A DNA stretch of 58,323 nucleotides from Paracoccaceae bacterium (GCA_027484915.1 JAIXSA010000111.1:1-58323), one strand, 5' to 3'. Positions 8,320 to 17,822 are shown, numbered from the stretch's first letter. Notes: generated by a model not told the origin, from the sequence alone. Numbers and translations are program-made.

Positions 8320-9498
8320 ATGACCCTGCCCTTGAACCCCGCCTTTGCCGCTACCGAACCGCCCCCGGTGATGGAGGCGCGGCGGTGGATCGAGGGGGTG
8401 GCCTTCCCAGCCGACCGACCGCTGATCAACATCAGCCAGGCCGCTCCGGTGGAAAGCCCGCCCCTGGGCCTGCGGCAGGCGCTGGCGGATGCGGCGCTGA
8501 ACGATCCGCAGGCGCATCTTTACGGGCCGGTGCTGGGCCTTCCGGCGCTGCGGGAAGAGATCGCGGCGCAGTGGTCGTCGACCTATGGTGGCGTGGTCAG
8601 CCCGTCGCAGGTCGCGATCACGCAAGGCTGCAACCAGGCCTTCTGCACCGTCCTTGCGACCCTGGCGGGACCGGGAGACGAGGTGATCCTTCCGACGCCC
8701 TGGTACTTCAATCACAAGATGTGGCTCGACATGGCCTCGGTGAAGACCGTGGCGCTGGATGCCGGGCCGACTCTCATCCCCACGGCCGAGGCGGCTGCGG
8801 CCCTGGTCACCGACCGGACCCGCGCCATCGTGCTGGTCAGCCCGAACAATCCGGGCGGAGTGGAGTATCCGGCCGAGACGCTGGCCGCCTTCCGCGACCT
8901 CTGCCGCGCCCGCGGCCTTGCCCTCATCGTGGACGAGACCTACCGCGACTTCGACAGCCGCAGCGGTGCGCCGCATGAGCTTTTCCAGGACACGGACTGG
9001 GCCGACACGCTGATCCAGCTTTACAGCTTCTCCAAGGCCTACCGGCTGACCGGGCATCGGGTGGGGGCGATCGTCGCCTCGACCCGGCGGCTGGCCGAGG
9101 CCGAAAAGTTCCTGGATACCGTGGCGATCTGCCCCAGCCAGCTGGGCCAGATCGGTGCCCTTTGGGGGATGCGGAACCTCGGACAGTGGCTTGCGGGGGA
9201 ACGCGACGAGATCCTGGCCCGCCGCCGCGCGATGGAGGCTGGCTTCAAGGCGCTGCCGGACTGGAAGCTTCTGGGTTGCGGGGCCTACTTCGCCTATGTC
9301 GAGCATCCGTTCGACATGGCCAGCGACGCGCTGTGCAAGCGGCTGGTGACGGAAGCCTCGCTTCTGATGCTGCCGGGGACGATGTTCCAGCCCGAGGGGT
9401 CAGAGGCCGGAAAGCGCCAGATCCGCATCGCCTTTGCCAATGTCGACGCGAAGGGTATCGCCGAGGTGATCCGCCGCCTGCAAGCCTTCCGACCCTGA
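8320..9498 (+). CDS. class I/II PLP-dependent aminotransferase
   Basis: 392 aa fold-type I aminotransferase, probably cytosolic. Visible are the substrate/PLP blocks YGPVLGLPALREEIA, ITQGCNQAFC, LPTPWYFNHKMWLDM, VSPNNPGG (Asn contacting PLP), DETYRDF (Asp on the pyridine nitrogen) and LYSFSKAYRLTGHRVGAIV, whose lysine binds PLP. The C-terminal IRIAFAN carries the carboxylate-binding Arg. The exact substrate is not determinable; it resembles the broad aspartate/aromatic group found as an uncharacterised aminotransferase in Rhodobacterales. The start ATG follows AAGGAG and is 11 bp after the DUF2127 gene. Confidence 0.88.
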   Translation: MTLPLNPAFAATEPPPVMEARRWIEGVAFPADRPLINISQAAPVESPPLGLRQALADAALNDPQAHLYGPVLGLPALREEIAAQWSSTYGGVVSPSQVAITQGCNQAFCTVLATLAGPGDEVILPTPWYFNHKMWLDMASVKTVALDAGPTLIPTAEAAAALVTDRTRAIVLVSPNNPGGVEYPAETLAAFRDLCRARGLALIVDETYRDFDSRSGAPHELFQDTDWADTLIQLYSFSKAYRLTGHRVGAIVASTRRLAEAEKFLDTVAICPSQLGQIGALWGMRNLGQWLAGERDEILARRRAMEAGFKALPDWKLLGCGAYFAYVEHPFDMASDALCKRLVTEASLLMLPGTMFQPEGSEAGKRQIRIAFANVDAKGIAEVIRRLQAFRP

Positions 9499-9585
9499 CA
9501 TCCCGGGCCGCAGGCGTTCCCATCTTGCCCCCTGCCGGGGTTCCCACTATTCACCTGACCAGAACCAAGCATAGGGCCCGTACTC

Positions 9586-11457
9586 ATGGCGAAGACCCCG
9601 ACCGAAGAAGGCAAGCGGCCGCGCGGCAAGCTGCAGGAGGTTGCCGTCTGGACCCTGATGGGGATGCTGATCCTGGGCCTGGGCGGCTTTGGGGTCACCA
9701 ACTTCTCGGGCGGGGTCAGCAAGGTCGCCAGCGTTGGTGAGATCGACGTCACCACCGACGACTACGCCCGCGCGCTGCAAAGCCAGGTGGCGGCCGTCAG
9801 CCAGCAGTTCGGCCAGCAGCTGACGATGCAGCAGGCCCTGGCGTTCGGGATCGACAAGCAGGTCTTGCAGGATGTGCTTACCCGTGCGGCGCTGGACAAC
9901 GAGGCGCAGCGGATCGGCCTGTCAGTCGGCGACGCGACGGTCGCCAACGAAATCACCGGCATGGACGCCTTCAAGGGCGTCTCGGGCACCTTCGATCGCG
10001 AGACCTACCGCTTCGCGCTGGACCGCAACAAACTGTCCGAGACCGAGTTCGAGACCAACCTGCGCCGCGATATCAGTCGCGAGCTCTTCCAGGGTGCCGT
10101 GGCGGGGGGCTTCAAGGCTCCGTCCGCGCTCACCGATACGCTCTATTCCTGGGCGGCGGAACGTCGCGGCTTTTCGATGCTGCGGCTGGGCGAGGCGGAC
10201 CTGACGGCGCCGGTGGCCGAGCCGACGGACGAGGAGCTGAAGGCGCATTACGACGCGCACATCGACCGCTTCACCAAGCCCGAGGCCAAGCGCATCACCT
10301 ATGCCTCGCTGCTGCCCGAGGCCATCGCCAAGGACCAGCCGGTCGACGAGGCGACGTTGCAGAAGCTGTACGAGGACCGGATCGCCGAATTCGTGATCCC
10401 CGAGCGCCGCATCGTCGAACGGATCGTCTATCCCGATCAGGCCAGCGCCGAAGCCGCGAAGGCCAAGTTGGACGCCGGGACCTCGTTCGAGGACCTGGTG
10501 ACGGAACGTGGGCTGACGCTGGACGCCGTCGACATGGGCGACATGTCGAAGGACGATCTGGGCGCGGCAGGCGAGGTGGTCTTCGCCACGGCGGAGGGCG
10601 AGGTTGCGGGACCCGTGGACAGCGACCTTGGTCCGGCGCTGTTCCGCGTCGTCTCGGTCCTTGCGGCCGAGGAGACGAGCTTCGAGCAAGCCCGCGAGAC
10701 GCTGGCAATCGAGATCCAGACCGATGCTGCCCGCCGCGTGATCGCCGATCAGGTCGAGGCGATCGATGACCTTCTGGCCGGGGGCGCGACGCTGGAGGAT
10801 CTGGGCAAGGAAATGGGCCTTGCGGTCGCCACGCTGGACCATGTTCCGGGCCAGCAGGGCTCGGAGGGCATCGAAGGCTATCCCGCCTTCCGCGAGGCCG
10901 CCGAGGCCGTACAGGAAGGCGACTTCCCCGAGGCCGTCGTCCTGGATGACGGCGGTGTCGTCGCTCTGCGTCTGGACGAGATCGTTCCTGCCGCGCCCAT
11001 CCCCTTCGACGAGGCAAAGGATCAGGTGGCCGAAGATTGGCGCCGCGACGCCATCGCCAAGGCGCTGACGGCACGTGCGGGCGAGATCAAGGCCGCGATC
11101 GAGGGAGGGGCTGCCATCGGCAGCTTCGGCATCGTCGACGTGACCCCCGAAACGGCGCGCACCGGCTTTGTCGCCGACGCGCCCGAGACGCTGCTCGCGG
11201 ATGTGTTCAAGATGGCCGAGGGCGAGGTGAAGGTGATCGAGGCCGATGGCTTCGTCGCCGTCGTCAAGCTGGACCGCATCCTGCCCGCCGCGACCGAGGG
11301 GGAGGACGCCCAGGGCATGCGCGACGCGATTGCCGCCAACGCTCGGCAGGCCATCGCACAGGACGCCTTTGCCGCCTTCACCAATGCGCTGACGGCCGAG
11401 GCCGGGATCACGCTGGACCAGGCCGCGATCAACGCCGTCCACACGAGCCTGCCCTGA
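9586..11457 (+). CDS. PpiD-like membrane-anchored SurA-type peptidyl-prolyl isomerase
   Basis: 623 aa periplasmic foldase. A short cytoplasmic N-terminus (KTPTEEGKRPRGK) leads to one membrane anchor (~residues 17-37). Then comes a SurA_N-like helical region (~40-200, with AQRIGLSVGDATVANEI and FDRETYRFALDRNKLSE), a PpiC-like parvulin domain (~240-360; RRIVERIVYPDQASAEAAKAKL, TSFEDLVTERGL, VAGPVDSDLGPALFRV) and a second degenerate repeat to the end. Such proteins help outer-membrane and secreted proteins fold as they leave the translocon. The parvulin domain is divergent, so chaperone activity is more likely than catalysis. The stop overlaps trpE (TGATG), coupling it to an unrelated biosynthetic gene. 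Confidence 0.88.
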   Translation: MAKTPTEEGKRPRGKLQEVAVWTLMGMLILGLGGFGVTNFSGGVSKVASVGEIDVTTDDYARALQSQVAAVSQQFGQQLTMQQALAFGIDKQVLQDVLTRAALDNEAQRIGLSVGDATVANEITGMDAFKGVSGTFDRETYRFALDRNKLSETEFETNLRRDISRELFQGAVAGGFKAPSALTDTLYSWAAERRGFSMLRLGEADLTAPVAEPTDEELKAHYDAHIDRFTKPEAKRITYASLLPEAIAKDQPVDEATLQKLYEDRIAEFVIPERRIVERIVYPDQASAEAAKAKLDAGTSFEDLVTERGLTLDAVDMGDMSKDDLGAAGEVVFATAEGEVAGPVDSDLGPALFRVVSVLAAEETSFEQARETLAIEIQTDAARRVIADQVEAIDDLLAGGATLEDLGKEMGLAVATLDHVPGQQGSEGIEGYPAFREAAEAVQEGDFPEAVVLDDGGVVALRLDEIVPAAPIPFDEAKDQVAEDWRRDAIAKALTARAGEIKAAIEGGAAIGSFGIVDVTPETARTGFVADAPETLLADVFKMAEGEVKVIEADGFVAVVKLDRILPAATEGEDAQGMRDAIAANARQAIAQDAFAAFTNALTAEAGITLDQAAINAVHTSLP

Positions 11458-12965
11458 TGCAGCTCTTCCCCGGATTTGCCGCGTTCGAGGCAGGTTGGAA
11501 TGCCGGCAAGAACCAGATCGTCTGGGCGCGGCTGGCGGCGGACCTCGATACTCCGGTCAGTCTGATGCTGAAGCTCGGCGACGCCCGTGCGGATACCTTC
11601 ATGCTGGAATCGGTGACGGGCGGTGAAGTGCGGGGTCGCTATTCCATCGTCGGCATGAAGCCCGACCTTGTCTGGCAGTGCCACGGCGAGAAAAGCCGCA
11701 TCAACCGCGAGGCGCGCTTTGACCGCCAGTCGTTCACCGATCTGCCGGGCCACCCCCTGCAAACGCTGCGCGACCTTCTGGCCGAGTGCCGGATCGAGAT
11801 GCCCGAGGGGCTGCCCGCCGTTTCCGCAGGCCTGTTCGGCTATCTCGGCTATGACATGATCCGCCTGGTGGAAGACCTGCCACAGGTGAACCCCGACCCG
11901 CTGGGTCTGCCCGATGCGGAACTCATTCGCCCCTCGGTCATCGCGGTGCTGGACGGGGTCAAGGGCGAAGTGACCGTCGTGGCCCCCGCTTGGGTCGCCG
12001 GCGGCCTTTCGGCACGGGCAGCCTATGCACAGGCGGCAGAACGCGTGATGGACGCCCTGCGCGATCTAGATCGCGCGCCCTCTGCCGCGCGGGACCTGGG
12101 CGAGACGGCCCCGGTTGGCGAGGCGACATCGAACTTCACGCATGATGGCTACAAGGCCGCGGTCGAGAAGGCCAAGGAATACATCCGCGCGGGCGACATC
12201 TTCCAGGTCGTGCCCAGCCAGCGCTGGTCGCAGCGGTTCGAGCTGCCGCCGTTCGCGCTCTACCGGTCCCTGCGGCGGACCAACCCGTCGCCCTTCATGT
12301 TCTTCTTCAACTTCGGCGGCTTCCAGGTCGTGGGCGCATCGCCCGAGATCCTCGTCCGCCTGCGCGACGGCGAAGTCACCATCCGCCCCATCGCCGGGAC
12401 CCGCAAGCGCGGTGCCACGCCCGAAGAGGACAAGGCGCTGGAACTGGACCTGTTGGCCGACCCCAAGGAACGGGCCGAGCACCTGATGCTTCTCGACCTT
12501 GGCCGCAACGACGTGGGCCGGGTCGCAAAGGTTGGCACAGTACGCCCGACCGAGACCTTCATCATCGAACGCTACAGCCACGTGATGCACATCGTGTCGA
12601 ACGTGGTGGGCGAGATTGCCGAGGGCGAAGACGCCCTTTCGGCGCTGCTGGCGGGCCTGCCTGCGGGCACGGTGTCCGGCGCGCCGAAGGTCCGCGCGAT
12701 GGAGATCATCGACGAGCTGGAGCCCGAAAAGCGTGGCGTCTACGGTGGCGGGGTGGGCTATTTCGCGGCCAATGGCGAGATGGACTTCTGCATCGCGCTG
12801 CGGACGGCGGTGGTAAAGGACGGACAGCTTTACATCCAGGCGGGCGGCGGCGTGGTCTATGACAGCGACCCCGAGGCGGAATACCAGGAAACCGTCAACA
12901 AATCCAACGCGCTTCGCCGCGCGGCCGAGGATGCGGGACGCTTCGCAGGGCGCGGGAACAGCTGA
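11457..12965 (+). CDS. trpE: anthranilate synthase component I
   Basis: 502 aa enzyme converting chorismate plus ammonia (from TrpG) to anthranilate, the first committed step of tryptophan synthesis. An N-terminal feedback-binding domain (LESVTGGEVRGRYSIVGMKP; the LES element binds tryptophan) is followed by the chorismate-binding domain with GDIFQVVPSQRW, PSPFMFFFNF, PIAGTRKRG, LLDLGRNDVGRV, HIVSNVVGE, AGTVSGAPKVRAMEIIDELE and GGVGYFAANGEMD. The ATG overlaps the foldase stop, leaving no room for a private leader or attenuator, so regulation must act from upstream. TrpG is not next to it; the gene ends directly in a palindromic repeat. Confidence 0.96.
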   Translation: MQLFPGFAAFEAGWNAGKNQIVWARLAADLDTPVSLMLKLGDARADTFMLESVTGGEVRGRYSIVGMKPDLVWQCHGEKSRINREARFDRQSFTDLPGHPLQTLRDLLAECRIEMPEGLPAVSAGLFGYLGYDMIRLVEDLPQVNPDPLGLPDAELIRPSVIAVLDGVKGEVTVVAPAWVAGGLSARAAYAQAAERVMDALRDLDRAPSAARDLGETAPVGEATSNFTHDGYKAAVEKAKEYIRAGDIFQVVPSQRWSQRFELPPFALYRSLRRTNPSPFMFFFNFGGFQVVGASPEILVRLRDGEVTIRPIAGTRKRGATPEEDKALELDLLADPKERAEHLMLLDLGRNDVGRVAKVGTVRPTETFIIERYSHVMHIVSNVVGEIAEGEDALSALLAGLPAGTVSGAPKVRAMEIIDELEPEKRGVYGGGVGYFAANGEMDFCIALRTAVVKDGQLYIQAGGGVVYDSDPEAEYQETVNKSNALRRAAEDAGRFAGRGNS

Positions 12966-12970
12966 CGACG

Positions 12971-13038
12971 CCTCCTCGTTCGACTGCGTCTACAGGTCGG
13001 TGATCCTGCGCAAGCAGTGACACAGTCATCGACGAGCC
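12971..13038. repeat. dispersed palindromic intergenic repeat, copy D
   Basis: About 68 bp between the convergent ends of trpE and the deacetylase gene, starting 5 bp after the trpE stop. It carries the conserved TGACACAGTCA core (TGAC-N3-GTCA) followed by TCGACGAGCC, plus CCTCCTCGTTCGACTGCGTC and GGTCGGTGATC, shared in part with copies A and C. It is the most diverged of the four. Confidence 0.72.
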
Positions 13039-13054
13039 GGGGCGTGGCAGCCCG

Positions 13055-14896
13055 TTACTCCACCGTCAGGACCGCCGTTACCGGGGCCAGCGCCACGGTT
13101 GCGGCCTTGCCCTCGACCGTCCATTCCAGCAGCGCGGCCACGGTGGTGGGATCGGTGCTGCCGACCACGGTCACCCTGCCGTCCTGACCGGCCTTGAACA
13201 CCGCCCGATCCAAGAGGCGACGGATCGCGGCAGGATCGCTGCCTGTCGCTGCGATGTCGCGGAAGATCACTCCGGCTTCCAGGTCCTCGCGCCGGGCGAC
13301 CTGGTCGGCGGCGTTCAGCCCCTCGTCCCAGGTCAAAAGCCCACGGCCCTGCGCCTTCAGGATCGGGACGACGGTGGCTGCCAGCGGGCGGCGGTTCTGG
13401 AAGGTGGGCTCGGCCAGGTCCATGACTGCCACGGCCTCGGGCAGGCCCTGTTCCATAGACTGGAAGGCCACCTCGACGTCCGCGGGCATGGCACCTTCGG
13501 CGATGCCGGTCACCAGCATCACCACTTCCTTGCCCGCCGCCCGGTAGGTTGCCGCATGTTGGGCTGACGTGGGGTCCAGCGGGTTCAGCGCGAAGCTGAC
13601 AGGGAAGGGCAGGGCGGCCAGGCTGGCGCGATCAAGGTCCGCGCTGCCGTCGTCGATCAGGACGATGGCGAAGGGCGGCTTGGTATCAGGGTTCTCGAAG
13701 CTGGCGGCGAATTGCGCGATGGGGCGCGGATCGGCGGGCACCGCTGCGGGGTCTGTCGCGGCGGGATCGGCCGGTGCGTCCTCGACCGTGCTGGCGCGCG
13801 GCAGGCTTGGGGCGGGTTTGAAGGTCGAACTGCGGGCATCGGTCTCGGCATCGGCGGGCGCGCCAGGCAGCGGCTCGGGCCGTTCGCCGGGCATTTCAGG
13901 TTCAGTCCCCTCGACCGCAGGCGCGGGCATAGCCTCGGCAGTTTCGGGGACGGGCGTATCCTCGGCCGCCGGGTCTTCCGTTGCGGCGGGGGCTTCAGAG
14001 GCGGGAAGCTCCGGTTCGGGGACAAGCTCTGCCGTCACCGTTTCTTCGGCGGGGGGCTCCACAGCCGGGGCAGGCTCGGGTGCGGGTTCTGTCGGTGCCG
14101 GTTCGGAGGCCGGTTCTACCTCGGCCGTCTCCACCGCAGGGGCCGGTTCGGCAGGGGCGGGGGCCACGGGTTCTGCGTCTGCAACCTCGGCAGGGACGAC
14201 CTCTTCCGGCGTCGGTTCGGGCAGGGCTTCGGTCGCCGGTTCAGGGGCGGGGGCCGGCGCTTCCGCTGCTGGAGCCGCCTCGGCCACAAGCGTTTCCGCA
14301 GGAGGCTCGGGCGCCGTTGCCGCCGGGTCGGCGACGGTGTCGGCGGGCTTGGATGGTTCAGAAAGCGTCTCGGGCTTGGCAACCTCGGCTGCTGCGGGGG
14401 CCACAGGCTCGGCCACTTCGGCAACCGCAGCCTCGGGCGCTTCAGCCGTGGTGTCGACCACAGGCGCCGCCTCTGCCGGGGCTTCTGCAACCGCCTTGGC
14501 ATTGGCCGCCTCGGTCGTCGCCGCTGCTTCGGCCGTGGCTTCGTCGTTCGGCGCGGCGGCGGCTGGGTCCGGCGCTGCCGCGGCAGGGGTCTCGGCAGGG
14601 GTCTCGGCGGGGGCCTCGGCAACCGGTTCGGCGGCAGGCTGGGCTGCGGCTTCCTCGGGCGCAGTTTCGTCGGCTACGGCCGCAGCAGTCTCGGCTTCGG
14701 CTTCAGCCTCGGTCTCTTCGACCACGGCCTCGCCGGCATCCGCCTCGGCTGCGACCGGGGCAGCGATCGGCTCGGCAACTTCGGCGGGCGCGTTGTCGTT
14801 GGCCGGTGTGACCGGGAAAAGTGCGGATGCGATGACCAGACCGCCCGTGACCACAAGGCCACCCGAAATCATGCCGAGAAGGAATTTGCCGACCAA
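13055..14896 (-). CDS. divergent polysaccharide deacetylase (YibQ/COG2861-like) with long Ala/Pro/Glu linker
   Basis: 613 aa. One N-terminal membrane helix (KFLLGMISGGLVVTGGLVIASALF) is followed by roughly 340 residues of low-complexity Ala/Pro/Glu/Val sequence, then a ~220-residue globular domain starting PPFAIVLIDDGSAD. This domain matches the divergent polysaccharide deacetylase family, which has the NodB-like fold; its conserved Asp-Asp is visible (LIDDGS) but classical metal histidines are not obvious, so activity is uncertain. The linker could span the periplasm to peptidoglycan. The best start is TTG at 14896 with GGAGG 5 nt upstream; an ATG at 14947 is the alternative. The gene ends in the palindromic repeat shared with trpE. 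Confidence 0.8.
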   Translation of the reverse strand: MVGKFLLGMISGGLVVTGGLVIASALFPVTPANDNAPAEVAEPIAAPVAAEADAGEAVVEETEAEAEAETAAAVADETAPEEAAAQPAAEPVAEAPAETPAETPAAAAPDPAAAAPNDEATAEAAATTEAANAKAVAEAPAEAAPVVDTTAEAPEAAVAEVAEPVAPAAAEVAKPETLSEPSKPADTVADPAATAPEPPAETLVAEAAPAAEAPAPAPEPATEALPEPTPEEVVPAEVADAEPVAPAPAEPAPAVETAEVEPASEPAPTEPAPEPAPAVEPPAEETVTAELVPEPELPASEAPAATEDPAAEDTPVPETAEAMPAPAVEGTEPEMPGERPEPLPGAPADAETDARSSTFKPAPSLPRASTVEDAPADPAATDPAAVPADPRPIAQFAASFENPDTKPPFAIVLIDDGSADLDRASLAALPFPVSFALNPLDPTSAQHAATYRAAGKEVVMLVTGIAEGAMPADVEVAFQSMEQGLPEAVAVMDLAEPTFQNRRPLAATVVPILKAQGRGLLTWDEGLNAADQVARREDLEAGVIFRDIAATGSDPAAIRRLLDRAVFKAGQDGRVTVVGSTDPTTVAALLEWTVEGKAATVALAPVTAVLTVE

Positions 14897-15097
14897 TGCT
14901 GCCTCCGCCTTTACGCCGCTGCGACCGTTGCGGGGAAGCGCGGGCATCCCCTGTCGGATCGCCCGTTTTCCCGGCGCGGTCTTCTGACTGGCGGCACTAT
15001 AGCCCGCCCCATCGTGGGCTTCACGCGTTTTTCTGCAACTGCTCAACAAGTTGCCGCAACCGTGGCAGGCGGGCAATGCGGTCCGACAGGGGGGAGG

Positions 15098-15171
15098 TGG
15101 AGGCGGGTACCGGAATCGAACCGGTCTTCACGGATTTGCAATCCGCTGCGTAACCTCTCCGCCAACCCGCC
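15098..15171 (-). tRNA. tRNA-Cys (GCA)
   Basis: 74 nt with encoded CCA. The acceptor stem GGCGGGT/ACCCGCC is perfect, with discriminator T(U). The anticodon loop TTGCAAA is closed by GCGGA/TCCGT, anticodon GCA. The T arm has GGTTCGATTCC. It lies between the deacetylase gene and the divergent epimerase gene. Confidence 0.96.
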
Positions 15172-15299
15172 GCGAAGGTGGGGGAGGGATAGCGGATAGG
15201 GCGGGCGGCTGCAAGGGCTTCCTCCGGCCCGGGTGCGGGCTTGACTTGGGGGGTACCCACGGTGATTGTCCGCGCCGAACGGGCAGGGGCGCAACGCGC

Positions 15300-16313
15300 G
15301 TGCAGAAGATCCTCATCACGGGAAGCGCGGGCTTCATCGGCTTTCATCTGGCGAGGCATCTTGTGGCCGCCGGGCACCGGGTGCACGGCTACGACGGGAT
15401 GACGCCCTACTATGACGTCAGCCTGAAGCAGAAGCGCCATGCGCTCCTGAAGGCGCTGCCGGGGTTCACGGCGACCGAGGCGATGATCGAGGACACCGCG
15501 ACGCTGGACCGCGTCGGCGCCGAGTTTGCGCCGGATGTCATCCTCCATCTCGCCGCGCAGGCTGGGGTCCGCTACAGTCTGACGCACCCCAGATCCTATA
15601 TCGAGACCAACATAACCGGCAGTTTCAACGTGCTCGAGCTGGCAAAGCAGCAGAAGGTAAAGCACCTGCTGATCGCGTCCACCTCATCGGTCTACGGGGC
15701 CAACCCGGAGATGCCGTTCCATGAGACCGACCGCACCGACCATCCTTTGACCGTCTATGCCGCCACCAAGAAGGCGGTCGAGGGCTTGGCACATTCCTAT
15801 GCCCATCTCTGGGGCCTGCCGGTCACGCTGTTCCGCTTCTTCACCGTCTATGGGGCCTGGGGCCGCCCCGACCTGGCCTATTTCAAGTTCGCCAAGGCGA
15901 TCCTTCAGGGCGAGCCGATCGACGTCTACAACAACGGCGAGCTCTGGCGTGACTTCACCGCGGTCGAGGACCTGGTCGAGGGGGTCGCCCGCCTGATCCC
16001 GCTGCCGCCCCCGCCGCCAAGCGCCCGCGGGACGCCGGTCGAGGGCGACAGCCTCAGCCCCGTCGCGCCGCACCGGATCGTCAACGTCGGCAACAACGAC
16101 AAGATCCACCTGATGGACTTCATCCGGACGCTGGAAACCCTGCTTGGCCGCAAGGCGATCTGCAATTTCCTGCCCATGCAGCCCGGCGACGTGCCCGCCA
16201 CCTGGGCCGACTGCTCGCTGCTGGAACGCCTGACCGGTTTCCGGCCCGAGACGGACCTTGCCACAGGCCTGGCCCGCTTCGTAGACTGGTACCGTGATTA
16301 CACCCGCGCCTGA
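15300..16313 (+). CDS. UDP-glucuronate 4-epimerase-like NAD-dependent sugar epimerase
   Basis: 337 aa extended short-chain dehydrogenase. The NAD-binding GSAGFIGFHLARHL is at the N-terminus; DGMTPYYDVSLKQKR is typical of the UDP-glucuronate epimerase group. The catalytic pair is TSSVYG plus YAATKKA (Tyr-x3-Lys), followed by RFFTVYGAWGRPDLAYFKF and NNGELWRDFTAVEDLVEG. It should interconvert UDP-glucuronate and UDP-galacturonate for surface polysaccharide. The start is GTG (a weak CAGGGGC lies upstream); the upstream reading frame is open through the tRNA and is not coding. The stop abuts the first CTGG box of the tpa control region, so the downstream gene is probably separately controlled. Confidence 0.88.
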   Translation: MQKILITGSAGFIGFHLARHLVAAGHRVHGYDGMTPYYDVSLKQKRHALLKALPGFTATEAMIEDTATLDRVGAEFAPDVILHLAAQAGVRYSLTHPRSYIETNITGSFNVLELAKQQKVKHLLIASTSSVYGANPEMPFHETDRTDHPLTVYAATKKAVEGLAHSYAHLWGLPVTLFRFFTVYGAWGRPDLAYFKFAKAILQGEPIDVYNNGELWRDFTAVEDLVEGVARLIPLPPPPPSARGTPVEGDSLSPVAPHRIVNVGNNDKIHLMDFIRTLETLLGRKAICNFLPMQPGDVPATWADCSLLERLTGFRPETDLATGLARFVDWYRDYTRA

Positions 16314-16361
16314 CTGGCTATAGCGGCGGATTGGCTCTGGTCCTAAGCGAGCTGGGCCCTA
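16314..16361 (+). promoter_or_regulatory. putative TauR-binding box array upstream of tpa
   Basis: Three direct CTGG-type boxes: CTGGCTATAG at 16314, CTGGTCCTAA at 16337 and CTGGGCCCTA at 16352. The middle box is close to the CTGGACTTAA-type element I recall for TauR in Rhodobacter. The first-to-second spacing is 23 bp, exactly as in the xsc upstream region. They lie 56-103 bp before the tpa start, a suitable place for an activator. Confidence 0.6.
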
Positions 16362-16416
16362 TCCCTGATACTGGGCCGGAAACTGGCGCTTTGACCGCAT
16401 TCGAAAGGACAGCCCC

Positions 16417-17796
16417 ATGGAAGGCTTCGCAGGATTGAACGACATCGGGCAGGTGGTCGAGGCCGACCGCGCCCATGTCTGGCACCACCTCTCCCAGCAC
16501 AAGCAGTACGAAACCGTCGACCCCCGCGTCATTGTCGAAGGCAAGGGGATGCGGGTCTGGGATGCCAAGGGCAAGGAACACATCGATGCGGTGTCCGGCG
16601 GGGTCTGGACCGTCAACGTGGGCTACGGGCGCGAAAGCATCGCCAACGCCGTCCGCGACCAGCTGATCAAGCTGAACTATTTCGCCGGGGCCGCAGGCTC
16701 GATCCCCGGTTCGGTCTTCGCCAAGCGCCTGATCGAGAAGATGCCGGGGATGAGCCGCGTCTACTACTCGAACTCGGGGTCCGAGGCGAACGAGAAGGTC
16801 TACAAGATGGTGCGCCAGATCGCGCACCGGCACCACGGCGGCAAGAAGTGGAAGATCCTGTACCGCGACCGCGACTACCACGGCACGACCATCGCCGCTT
16901 TGGCGTCTGCGGGCCAGGACCAGCGCGCCATGCAGTACGGGCCCTTCCCCGACGGCTTTGTCCGCGTGCCGCATTGCCTGGAGTATCGCAAGCAGTGGGA
17001 CGTGGAAAACTACGGCGAGCGCGCCGCTGACGCCATCGAGGAAGTCATCCTGCGCGAAGGCCCCGACACCGTCGGCTGCCTGATCCTGGAGCCGGTGACG
17101 GCGGGCGGCGGCGTGATCGTCCCGCCCCAGGGCTACTGGGACCGCGTTCAGGAGATCTGCAAGAAGTACAACATCCTTCTGGCCATCGACGAGGTTGTCT
17201 GCGGCGTCGGCCGCACCGGGGTCTGGTTCGGCTACCAGCACTATGGGATCAAGCCGGACTTCGTGACGATGGCCAAGGGCGTCGCCTCGGGCTACGCCGC
17301 GATCAGCTGCACGGTGACGACGGAAGCCGTCTTCGAGATGTTCAAGGACGCCCCCACCGATCCGATGAGCTATTTCCGCGACATCTCGACCTTCGGGGGT
17401 TGCACCAGCGGCCCGGCGGCGGCGCTGGAGAACATGCGGATCATCGAGGATGAAGGTCTTCTCGCCAATACGCTGGCGATGGGCGACTACTGCCTTGGGA
17501 ACCTGTCGGCGCTGATGGACAAGCACAAGGTCATCGGCGACGTCCGCGGCAAGGGCCTGTTCCTCGGGGCCGAACTGGTGGCCGACCGTGCGACCAAGGA
17601 GCCGGTGGACGAGAAGAAGGTCCAGACCGTCGTCGCCGACTGCATGGCGCAGGGCGTGATCATCGGGGCGACGAACCGTTCGCTGCCGGGGCTGAACAAC
17701 ACGCTGTGCCTGAGCCCCGCGCTGATCGCGACGAAGGACGACATCGATGAGATCACCACGGCGATCGATGGCGCGCTGACCCGGGTGTTTGGGTAA
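16417..17796 (+). CDS. tpa: taurine--pyruvate aminotransferase
   Basis: 459 aa class III PLP aminotransferase that moves the amino group of taurine to pyruvate, giving sulfoacetaldehyde and alanine. It starts MEGFAGLNDIGQVVEADR with a conserved HVWHHLSQHKQYE. Other blocks: YYSNSGSEANEKVYKMVRQ, YRDRDYHGTTIAALASAGQ, ILEPVTAGGGVIVPPQGYW, AIDEVVCGVGRTGVWFGYQHY and VTMAKGVASGYAAIS with PLP lysine at residue 287. Length and motifs fit Tpa better than omega-aminotransferases in general, and xsc and tauR are nearby. CTGG-box elements precede it and a strong intrinsic terminator follows, so it is probably a single-gene transcript. Confidence 0.92.
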   Translation: MEGFAGLNDIGQVVEADRAHVWHHLSQHKQYETVDPRVIVEGKGMRVWDAKGKEHIDAVSGGVWTVNVGYGRESIANAVRDQLIKLNYFAGAAGSIPGSVFAKRLIEKMPGMSRVYYSNSGSEANEKVYKMVRQIAHRHHGGKKWKILYRDRDYHGTTIAALASAGQDQRAMQYGPFPDGFVRVPHCLEYRKQWDVENYGERAADAIEEVILREGPDTVGCLILEPVTAGGGVIVPPQGYWDRVQEICKKYNILLAIDEVVCGVGRTGVWFGYQHYGIKPDFVTMAKGVASGYAAISCTVTTEAVFEMFKDAPTDPMSYFRDISTFGGCTSGPAAALENMRIIEDEGLLANTLAMGDYCLGNLSALMDKHKVIGDVRGKGLFLGAELVADRATKEPVDEKKVQTVVADCMAQGVIIGATNRSLPGLNNTLCLSPALIATKDDIDEITTAIDGALTRVFG

Positions 17797-17822
17797 GGAC
17801 TGAGGCCCATTGCGGCTGGGGA

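Noticed and set aside
13569-14987. Plus-strand frame of Ala/Gly/Ser repeats
   Set aside because: Mirror of the low-complexity linker of the minus-strand deacetylase; composition follows from the antisense of Ala/Pro/Glu codons.
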